From the NCBI GenBank assembly GCA_948146395.1, contig OX411552.1, positions 8,752,186 through 8,816,185 on the forward strand: 64,000 nucleotides of DNA, read 5' to 3'. The notes below the pieces were generated by a model. That model ran no database searches and was not told the DNA's origin. It saw only the letters and a program-made list of their open reading frames with translations. This stretch comes from Fragum whitleyi (Eukaryota; Mollusca; Bivalvia; Cardiida; Cardiidae). Shown in pieces: positions 36,601-48,600 of the stretch; the first letter of the stretch is position 1, and each line of letters opens with the position of its first letter. Position numbers and translations under genes: made by a program.

Positions 36601-39600
36601 CAGCTAGAGCACCTAACAAGGAAAAAACAAGCAGGGGTCCATTGGCATTCCCCATTGACCCCTAAGCTTTTGTTGTCTAGGAGTAACACCTAGATTTCTT
36701 TTTTGTTTTTCAGTGGATAATCAAGAAAGATCAGTAAATCATCACATAGCGATTCCACTTCCTAGCTTATTATATTACCAGGCTTATACTCTACTCTAAT
36801 GCATTTCATCGAATTTGATGTTATCTAAGTGAGGCCTATTACATCCATGTTCATGGGCTTGAAAAGAAAATAGCCCATATTTTTTTTCCATTTTAACCCA
36901 TTTGCATTTAAGAAATAGAAAATTGTTTGGGGGTTTTGGCTTTTTTTGTATTATCTGTCTGTGAATAAAAAAATGGATTTGCAACTTGGGAAACCAAAGC
37001 TTTTGTTCTACACTCTAAGGAAAACAAATTAATCTTACACTGAAACTAACCATCATTAACCATTTTTCACAGAACTTCCCTTGTCTTTTAAAACTAACAG
37101 CCATCGGAGAGATCCTTGTCCTAACACAACAGCATGATTGTACGATCACATTCTATTTGACGTCATCTAATGCACGTTTTCGCCTTATTTCTATCATCTT
37201 AGCATTTCAAAAACTAGTTTTTAAAATGTGTTATATCATGTAAATGCAAGAAAAAGAATCTGTCACTCAATTTTGATTGACACAAGCTGATCTTAACCTT
37301 GTCTACAACAGAAAAGTTAGTGAGCCCACCAAGGCTTATTTACTAACATTTAAATTCTTGGCCCAGTTAAGATCAGCTTGTTTCAAACAATAATCTCATG
37401 ACAGATCCTATATATCTTACCATCTTCATATTCAATAATTTCATTATAGAGAGCTTGTGCCATACTGATAGCTCCACCCAGAAAGTAAGGGTTGTAATGT
37501 TGACCTTCACCCAGCTCTACACCAGCAGGGGCGTCCTGGTATCCAGTCAGTAGAGCAAACACATAGTCCTGTAACACAGAGATAAATCAGTGAGGATCGT
37601 TACACCTCCTTCTGTAGGAAACAATATGAGTATGACAAGTAGGTGACCTACCCCAGGGGTGAGGTAATACGACTTTTCTCCACTTGTCCTTGGACAAGTT
37701 AAAGTTGATTTCCTACTTATCCAGGATCAAAATGAACTTGCAAATGAAGAATGTATTGATAAATATTAAGAAAAATTTTGTTTTGTGCTCAGGTGAGCTA
37801 AAAATGTACTTGCCCGCAAGTAGAAAAGGCCTTGTCAGACAAGTTGGACATGGGAATTTCACAACCCTGAACCCTAAACAATGATAATGTCACAGACAGC
37901 AATATCTACTGTTTTCCCACAATATTAGCCAAACTACTGCATCATTTTAAAGAAGAAAGTATGGTCTGTTGACTATCTTTTTACCTCTCAACATGTAAGT
38001 TAAATATTTAGAAGGAGTATGAATGTAAATATGTTAATTCTTTCCCTTACACTTGATTTAATTTTACTTTTCAATAGAATTATGGACATTGCATAATGAT
38101 AGTCACCCTAAAGCCAGAATTTTGTACTATTGAAATATTTCATCTGTGTTAAAACAAATAACCTCCAAATTTACTTATTACTTTTCCATTGAGCTTTAAA
38201 TTGGACACAGACTTTGTTGTTAGACACACATGAGTGAAGGCCAAGCAATGCAAAAGCAATTCCCAACTCTATGTCAAAGCATCACTGATAGAATACCAAG
38301 TTAAATGAATTATATTTACATTAAAATCTATAATGGATAAAAGAGGTAGACTTAAGCAAAATCTATATCATTTATTCTTCATTTTTCTTTGCATCTTTCT
38401 TAAGGGTTAAATGAAAGGGGAAAAATTTGAGTGATAAAATGCTTAGTTTGATATTGATATAAACTCTACCTCTTCTCCTTCACGGGCCCTTGTAATATGG
38501 CTGAGATCTGGTGGTATGGCTCCGTTGTTGGCAGCTCTTGCAGCCTCATCATTCTCATACGGAGCTGGCAGGGTATCGGACAGTTTACCCGGCCGTTGGA
38601 ACATCTTTCCTTCATCATCTGGACCATCCCAGATCAGGGCCTGAAATATGGTATATACAGTAAAATTTGTTTTAAACAACCACTGGTTTGACCACCAAGA
38701 TCCTTCATTAAAAAAAGGCTGTATTTTACACATAAGAAACATACTTTTGATTGAATATGCATTTTATTGCGAAATTCTTAGAAGTCCTCTGTTGTTTAAA
38801 GTCAAAAGAATAGTCTCATTGAGATGATTATGGTGAGTTTTAACAACACAGGATTCATTTTCAATAATGTTTAGACCAAGTATACCTACTTTTCAAGATA
38901 TTTTGATTCAAAGAAGGGGATCGTCAAAGTGGTCGCTTAATAAAATGGTCGCTTTATAGACGTTGTCACTTGAGCAAGATTGACAGTTTAAGATTTAGTC
39001 TCATAGCAATAAATTTGGTCCAAAGGGCTCCCCATTTGGAATCATAGAGGACCTTGTTAATGTTTTGGAATTCCTGAGTTAATGTAGATTAAATGTGTTT
39101 CTTCACAGTGCATAGTATTTCTAAACAATGATTTAAGGGTTATTTTGTCTGCTTGAATAGAGTTTTATGCCACTTTCATCAATCTTTCATTTATATTGTG
39201 GTGGCTGGAGCACTTAACAATGGATTCCTGGTATTTCTCACACCAGTATGTACTACCATTACATCCTTTCCATTATCAGCCAATTGGTCAGAGACAAATA
39301 GTCAGAATGGATGAGTGCCCTGTCAAGGATTGAACCAGGGACCTATAGATTGACAGGTCAATGCGCTACCCAATGTGCTATGATAGTGGTACAATAATAT
39401 GAGCATAGAGGGGATGATTCCTCTTATTTTTAATGACGCATTCATCAATAAATAAGGAAGGAGAACTGTTGTGTTCATATAAAAATTTACATAAATACTG
39501 ATTTCCCTGTGAATGCATAATATTCAAAACATGTATTACCAATACGACAATATTCACATGTTTCATGTAAACCATCAATATGGTGGAGCAGATGTATTAA

Positions 39601-42600
39601 AAAGAAATTTCACAAAATTGAATAAAGACCTCTTTTGCATCACAAGATGGAATATCTAGAAAACATGACAATATGAATATCATCTTAAGATAAGTACAGA
39701 GCTTGTGTTTGACCCTAAAACCAGGGGTTTGACCCCCTAAAAATCTGAAAATATCCTATTTTGATCCCTAAATTCACCTGTCAAAGAGGTAAAATAATCC
39801 TTCAATTGTTCACTATTGCATTCTGATACTGCTACACAATGAATGTATTACTATCAATTGTATCCTTCATATTTTTTTAAGAGATTCATATGAAAAATGA
39901 ATCTCTTATAAAGATATGAAGGAAACAATTAAGAAGTCAATCAGCATAACCAGGAAAAAGTTACTTATTATCCACTAACTTGATAGTTTTGACAAGTTAC
40001 AGACCAGTTTTGACCCCAAGAAATAAGCAGATAAGGGGTCAATGACTCCTGAATTTAAAAACTAGCACAAGCCCTGAAGGATCGTTGGGTACTGACATTT
40101 CCATTCCAGGTACTCATAAGACTGACAAGAGTATCAAAATGATGAACAGTTATCACACAAATGCGTATTATGATATTTTTTCACTCTCTCTTTATATATT
40201 CTCAAATGGGCAAGCAAAATTTCGTAACTACAGCTTGATCTTTTGTAGTTATAACATTTTACTCGCCTACTGACCAAATGGTTTCTTGATTTCTCTTGTA
40301 TTTCCCAACGTGATAACCATATTTTCTCCCAAATTCAAGGTTGGGTGCTGGTGCGATGGGGGTAGTCCTGACCCCCAATCATCATCCCCTGGTCCACACA
40401 TGACTTAGTTGTGAATGTCAGTACTTACATCAGCAGCCTCAGCTTTGGCCTCCTTCTCTGTGAAAATTTCTCCAACAAGATGTCGGTAACATATAAACTC
40501 TAAGCTGTGGCACGCAGAGCACACATTTTTGTACACGTAATAGCCTCTCCTCATACTAAAAATATATGTTTATCTATGTTATGTTAACGAATCAAAAGTT
40601 CTCTTCTTGAGATAAATACTTTTAATAATAATATCATATTTATAAACTAGCTATCAGGGACACCTGCTTTCATCAGGTGAATCGACTAGCTTTTGGCAGC
40701 ACAGCCGCCTTCATCAGGTGAATCGACTAGCTTTGGCAGCACAGCCGCCTTCATCAGGTGAATGCATATGATTCACCTGATGAAGGCAGCTGTGCCGCTG
40801 AAAGCTAGTGATTAAATATAATATTATTATTAAAATAAGTTATGTTAAAAAATTTCCAATATGTTGTCGGTAACACATAAACTCTAAACTGTGATATGCA
40901 GAGTACACATTTTTGTACGTGTACGTAATAGCTGCTCCTCATACTGAAAATATATTTTAAGATTTATTGTACTTGCCTAAGATAGGTCAATTTAGGTTTG
41001 GCTATGAAAATGATGAGAGGCAAAACCATCATTGCACTGTCAATGCAGGGTAGATTACTTTTTTGGCCATGATGATTCCTTAATTTGAAATTCAATGTTA
41101 AATAGAATATTCAAAACTCATAATATACTTTATATATGTGATACTTCTACATTAAATCGAACAGATAAATAATTTCAAAAAAACTCTTAATCTCTTTAAC
41201 GATTAATTGAGAATCATGGACACTTTTTTTGTAAAAAAAATGAATATTAACCCATATCATGCTTAACCCGGAATATTCCTACTTTGACAGGAGGTATAGA
41301 CAAAGATCAGCCTGCACATATGTGCAGTCTGATCTTAGTTCATACCAACTGAATTTCATTTTTAAACCAGAAAGGTGTAAAACAATGCAATTCTGAAATC
41401 AATACTCACTCTCATTTGGTAACTTCCAGTGCTATGAGCACTTTGATTTTACATTTATTTTGCAAAGATTTTTATTCAGCATGACAAGGGTAAAAAAATA
41501 AAAGGTTCAAATCTAATTTAACCATTATCCCCTCAGTTGAATTTTTATTTCAACCAATCAGTCAATTTTTTTTAGGTTTTCCCAATAGAATGAATTAGAA
41601 AGCAGGCTGTGTAATCTAAGATCAGACAGCACATTTGCTTGGGATAATCTTAATCTACATGTATACTATCTGCCAGAGTTTTGTATAAAGCAGGGGAATG
41701 ATGTGTACAGCAGGAGAAAGTTTGATTTACTGTTCACAGTACAGACTACAATCACTTTCTTTTAATATTTTGGACATGTCATGCAAAAAAGGACCATCTG
41801 GGAACCCTGTACAATGATTATTTAATCAAAGGCCTGAACGGCCTGAATTGAAGACAGGACTGAATATTAACAATTGGAATGAAAATTGTGGCGTTTTGAG
41901 AAGATCTCTTGAGTGGGAATCAAAAATTTAAAACAATCATTGATGGTTACATATGGAAACTGCACCTTCATAACAAATGAATATGCTTTACTTTGAAGAC
42001 TCATCACATCCAGATAAACCCACCCCTCTAGCGAATTCAAGCTTAACAAGAGGGTAACTGCCTTCATAATCGCTATTCATCCCCAAGTGTAAGTTTTCAA
42101 TATCCTGAATAAAAAATATTCATTTAACCAACAGAAATATGGTGGCAATTCCTGTATTCTAAAAACTCATATGAATTATTGCAACCCTGTTTTATAAAAT
42201 TGTATAGATTATCCCCAACAATCCAATATGATCCAAATCCGATTTTTTTCCAGTCAAACTTATTAAGTGGATGTGTAAAAATCTTAAATAAAATATTAAT
42301 CCACATGACACACATTGCTTACCCCTTGATGAAGAGCTGAACATTTCATCGCCATGGTGAATATTGCCCTGAATTGGAAATTTGTTCAAATTTCTTTTAC
42401 ATTTATTATCTGATCCAGGATTTGACTAATTATCTCCACATAAAAGAAGCAATGAAAGTAATACCAATATTCTTATACTTTTACTAGTCAAAGTCAATAC
42501 TAAGAAGAAGTATTTTCCCATGCAATAGCTGTAGCTTTTTTATGAATACCGTTTAAGTTTCTTCCAGGAGTGAAACATTCTATTTCTATTTTTCCATTGA

Positions 42601-45600
42601 GATATTTCGATCTCCATTTCAGGTTATTCTCCTTGCATATGGTCTTACTTAGTAGACAATTATTTTTACTACAAAATAATATATAAACCTGTTAAGACAA
42701 CCAACCTTTCAGGCCTTTTCCACGGGACTGCTTTTCTAGATCAAAATTCGGATTGAACTATCCGGTGAACTATCAATTTTGACAAAACTGCCAAAATGAC
42801 AGATCGTTAAATGAAATCCCGAGCTACAGCATTTATCACCTTGAGTAGAATTCTTTCAAAGTCCACTCCAGAATGTTACAAATAAATCCATTCCAGTTTC
42901 CAAAACAGTTTCTGTTATTGTCAGAAAATTGTCGAAAACAAAAGCGGAAACTCAAAACCGGGATCGCGCATGCGTGGTACTACTGTATAGGCCATTCGGA
43001 ACACAACTCGGCCGATCTAACGCATTCGTCACAACTCGGCCGATTCCGTAACCTACATTTATCTGAGACTTCGGAGATCGCCCGATGATTGCCGAGTGAA
43101 TATCACGATCACGATCTGTTGCCGTTTACGGATATGACCGAGTGATGTTCCAAATGCTGTACAATATTGATAGACAAAACAAGCCTAATAATAAAGTAAT
43201 TTGATAAGCCATTGAAATTTCTCCGTAAATCCCAGTAAAAATTCAAAGCTAGGAAATTCCAAGGGTTTACGAGTTTATTCAAATAGCCTTGTGCTATTTT
43301 AGTTTTTATCCACAAACACTACGACAGGCCCGGGAGACGGATAAATAAAGCAACCTTAAGGACACACAAACACACAATTTTACGAGAAATAGGGAGTCTA
43401 AAATGGGGAACTGAAAATAGCTTGCAAATGCTATGTATAAAAACAGTTGTAGGATGCAATTGAAAATTTGGAGCAAATGCAAAAGATTGCAATCGAAAAC
43501 GCCCTAAAACAGCACCATTTACGAATGTAAAACACGTTTCTGCAGGCACCTTCTGCATAGATCACGTGTTCACTCTCCTGAGGTCCCGGCCAGAATTTAG
43601 GTCAGCACCAAAATTTTACACATTGCTACACTATTGATTATTTTTGCCGCGTTTATTTTTATGAATGGGTCTACTTTTTTGAGCGTAATGACACATGTAG
43701 GTTTGTTATCAGAATCCGATGGCGACGATCCCTATATTGAAAGACAGGTAAACCTGTCTTCAATAAAAAAGAGATCAGGTCCTGTATAGATCAACCAGAT
43801 GTTACATTTCAACAAGAGCTGTCACTGTAAGATGACAATGCCCCCGACACCGCTTTGATAGTAATAAGGAAGTTATGGCCAATGTTAAAGTTTTTGGACG
43901 GAATGACGGACGGACGGACGGACGGACAGACGGACGGACAGACGGACGGACAGACGGACGGACGGACAAGTCAAATTTATTATGCCTCCCTATCAGGGGC
44001 ATAAAAATAACTAGGGTCGAAACTTGGCACACTACCCAGATGGTCCCTTTTTGTGAAAGGGGTCACATATTTCTATTTCCTTATTCTCTTACCTGTCATG
44101 GTCAAAAGAGGAGAAAATACTTTTTCTGTGGGGCCAAGGAAAATGGGGCGGATGTAATTCATAATCCAAGGCATGAACCTTTGTACTGGATGTGAGGGCC
44201 ATACCCAACCCAGTGGCTGTCACTGCCCCAGCTGCTGCTAGTGCCTGAAATAAACAATACATTACATCAAAATGATATCAAAGGAGGTAAAATGGAATTT
44301 AGAAACTTGTACAGCCAAACCCACCTTAATGATTATCTGAATTTAGTATTTTCCTGTCATATGAGACCTTAATTTTGCTTGTGACACCTTTTCTTCTGAA
44401 ACAGTGTTGAATGAAACAACTACCTGTTTTACTACACGAAAAAGTCCATATCATACTACCCCAAAATAAATTATCAATTCTATATTTAGTGACTTTGAGA
44501 TGGACTCTGATAGAAGCAGGTGCATAGTACAACCCCTAAACAAATTATGAAGGGGTTTTCCAGCAATTGTGATACAAGTCAAAACCCACCATACACAATT
44601 TAAGTTTACTGTGATCTTAAACTTTAGTGGTGGAATCCCCCAATCCCCAATTCTACAATTAACACTGCAACATGTTTGATTCTTAATTTTCACTCCAAGA
44701 GATTGGAAAGGTCCTTGACCTAGGTAAATTTGGAAATTTTCATGAATTTGGAAAAAAATAAACAACACTTTTTGGCATTGGGAGTATCAGTCAAAGGTAT
44801 AAAACCCTGCATTCAATTAAACAAACCAGAATACCACATCTAATTTTGTAATCTAATCTGTTATCAAATGAATAGGCTTGTATCAATTGCATTGCACATT
44901 TTTTCAGACAAGCACATTTGATCCTGGATAAGTAGAAAATCATCTTCAACTTGTCCTGGGACAAGTAGAGAAAATCTGCATTTCTTCACCCCTGACTTAT
45001 TCATTTGCTTTAGTATATGAATTTTGTAATGCCTTACCAATTTACTGGCTTTAGACAGATTCTTCATCTTCAAGGATACTGTGCTCATCTTTGCCTGTAA
45101 ATGATACCATAAAACACAATTAAAACAATATCTGTTTGTGAAACACAAATGCCCCCGTAATGGCATTTTTTTTCAAAGTTTGACCTTGACAGATGACCTT
45201 GACTTTGGTACCATTGAGATCTATCGTCATGCCAAATATTAGCTTTGTATCTTGAATAGGCTTGAAGATATTGGCAATGTTAAGTTTTTTGGACAGACGG
45301 ACAGACAGACAGACATGAGTAAAACAATATGCCCCCGATCTCTCGATACGGGGGCATAAAAAGAACATCTAATAGAAGACTTACTAAGAAGCCCTTTGCT
45401 AGGAGGCTCTATAGGCTGAACTCACAGATAAGGGTTTTTTTTACCATTGGCTAACAATAATCTGTTGATCTATACAGGTAGAATACGCTATTTTGACATC
45501 TAGTTTGTATAGAAATGTGCTGTAATCACAAGTCACAATAACGTATTCGAGTTATAACTAAGCTAACAGAGGTAGGCTTTCATTAATGTTGTTTGTTGGG

Positions 45601-48600
45601 CTGGAATTCTCACAATACCCCTTTTAAAAAAATATTCCTGGCACTTTTTTCCCCTATTTCCGTTCAGGAATTGACACTTACACCAGTCCTCTGGGCCCCA
45701 TGACCTATGAATTTCAGGAAGGACCCTCAGTAGTTGCTTAATTGCTGATCATCCAGGCCTGTAGAGATTGTTCAACCTCATTTCCAAATCTGACAGATAT
45801 GAATATATAAATTTGCTGTTTGCCATAATTAGACTTTCATTACCCAAAGGAAAACAGTGTGGAAAAAGAAGAAATTGTGTGTGTCAACAAGTTTCTTCTT
45901 TTCACACACAGTTTTACTGCCAATATTTCTCTTTTCTTTATGGCTTACAATAAATCTTGTTTTTATGCTCAAGCATTATACATTTTCTAGTGAGGACCTG
46001 TTGGTACATGCTAGGGCCTATATTAATTAGAAATCCTGAGGGCTTGTGGTAAAATATACTTAATGTCAAATTTTGCAGTAAAAAAATCCCCAATCAACAA
46101 TGCCATTATTATGGAAAAAGATTTCTAGCATACACGTTTTAACCCAAATAATTATACCACCTTCTTGCATGCCTCAATCATTGATCATTGTTAAAACAGA
46201 CAATTTTCCCACAAAAATCTTGACTTTTGTTTGATTTAATAGTAATATGAAAATCCCTCTCTCCATGTTTTTCCCCCCTTCAGAAAGGATCCGCCACCTA
46301 CACCCTAATCTCCAGAAAAAGGCCTGACAGCACAAGATGATACGGCTTTCAGTATTTCAGTCTTACAAGTATTCTGGCGGGGAAGAAAAAAATATGGGAC
46401 AAATGTCCCATGTCACCTCAGGGTTCCCAAAAACTCTCAAATGGGGTTTTTTCACCAATTAGAATCTTGTACCCCTAATTATTGCAAGTAGACTTCTTTG
46501 TTTCATTTAAAGGGGGTACAAGTATGCTGTAAAATGACTGTTTTCACCCCCAATTTAAAAGTCAGTGGTAACTCTGCACCTCAAAAGTTGGGGACATTTG
46601 TGAAAAACCAGAGACACAATTTCAAAACCAAATTTTTTATTCAATGTTTATTCGATCCAAAATAATTAATATACTACAGGTTTTCCTTTGACCCGGACCC
46701 TGGGTTTTGACGCACGAGAAATCAAAATGATGCAAATTTGACTCTGGGAAATTTGAGCTGGTGCGTCATTTTGACTGAAAATAAGCAGCCATGCACCAAG
46801 GGTCATAAGAATTATGCCATATTATTTGAGGAGCAGTTAAATGATGGTCTGATAACACCTAGCTTGATTCCCAATTAACATATTCCAGTGCTCGGATATG
46901 AGTCAGTGATCGTAGGTAACAGTTTGTTGACATCTGTTAAATTTCAGTTGAAACCCCTTTGCTCTAACCCTGATCTCACTAATCCAAAATTATTACTGAC
47001 AAAATTCATCATTATGTGAACAAAATGTGAATAGTAAGTCAATAAATTCAAAAGGAGGATCAGTTGTGAATTGTCATTGGTTTTCCTGGTTGAACTCAAC
47101 TTCTTTCTTTGTACAAATAAAAATAATTGTTAGCTCATCCTAACATTTGTAATCTCAAAACTCTTCCCTTTTAAAGTTTTTTTAAGATAATTCTAACCTT
47201 GTCTAAAATAAAGCTGCTTGGAAAATTATAATGTTGATAGAAAAGTATTCACATTCTTAATCTTATCTTCATCTCCAATACATTTATTGATAATTTTTCT
47301 TATCTCAAATATGATGGGGGGGAGAGAAATGAGGGGACGCATTGCACCTTTCTGACACAGTTTGACTCTTGAGATTTTCATTTTGACATTTGGAAATTTT
47401 GACCCGAGGGTCATTGACTCTTGGCTTTTGGATGCTAGTGAAAACCCTGTACTAGCTGTATATGAAATTACACGGTAGATATATTTAAAGGTTAAAAAAA
47501 AAATATATACAGCAGCTCTTAGTTCTGTTCACAAGTTTTGAAGAAAAAGAGTAGATTGTAATGTAGTCTTGTGAAACTTTTTTACCATTTACAGAACCTA
47601 CTTAATGAACAAAGTATTCCATCTACATCATCACACTACTCAACCACAAGTTCGAGAATTTTCTTATGGCTTTTTGCAAGTCTTCAGTCAGATCGTAACG
47701 AAAAAAAATACATATGATTTTTTTCATTTCCACGATTTTCTATCGACCACAGTCTGTGCAAGAACTTGCCTACTTCATTCTGTCTATCCCTTTTAGAAAC
47801 TTGAATTCGGAATTCAGAACTCAACTGCACTACGATTTGTTGAAAAAAAAAACACATTGAAATTGATAAGTGTCGTAAATTTTGTTTATATCGAAGTAAA
47901 GTACCAACACAAGTATAGTGTATATAGGAATATATTCTAATGAATTATAAACATGTATGTACATCAACAATTTAACAAACTAAAACTACATCTATTGACT
48001 ATGTATGAATGACCTAAAATAATAAGAGCGGCTGGCTTATATACTAGCTAATTAAAGTATATGGTCTGTTTCATACATAGCATTCATCCATTTATACAAC
48101 AATAAGCCATGTTCAATTATTTCACTTATTGACCAGCCATGGATCACGATAACACCCAAATTTTATGCAGGTTACTTTTCAAGATAAAAGCCACATGTGA
48201 GGCCTGATATTGTCACAGGTTAACATGTTGAATTCTGGGATAGTAAGTAATTTACATATGACTTTACTGCAGGTGTTAATTTGAGAAAAACTTGTTGATA
48301 CTTTCGATTTCATGTACATAAGAGTCATGCTTGGCAGTTTCAAACTGATTGTGTTATAACGTGGGACAAAACAGGCATCTTGCAAAGATATTCAAGCGTT
48401 ATGTACACTTTTCATGTGAGATTGTTACGGAATCCCTGTTTCGCCAGAACACTGATGTACTATTGAGGATATTCACATCAGAGACATTTTACTATTCAGA
48501 AACTTCCTATAATGTCAGGGTTCACTCTGGCTCTCAAAAAGTTTGGGCCATCACTTTCGCCAAATGAAAAAAGTTGGGGCCAACCTGGTGAAAATTGGGG

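Noticed and set aside
41867..42067. 66-codon minus frame starting ATGAAGGCA
   Set aside because: It overlaps candidate exon Y in another frame. The acceptor and phases fit the other frame better, and this one has no family signature.
43802..44195. Frames with Arg-Pro-Ser-Val or Thr-Asp-Gly-Arg repeats
   Set aside because: They are translations of the GGAC tandem tract inside a mobile element.
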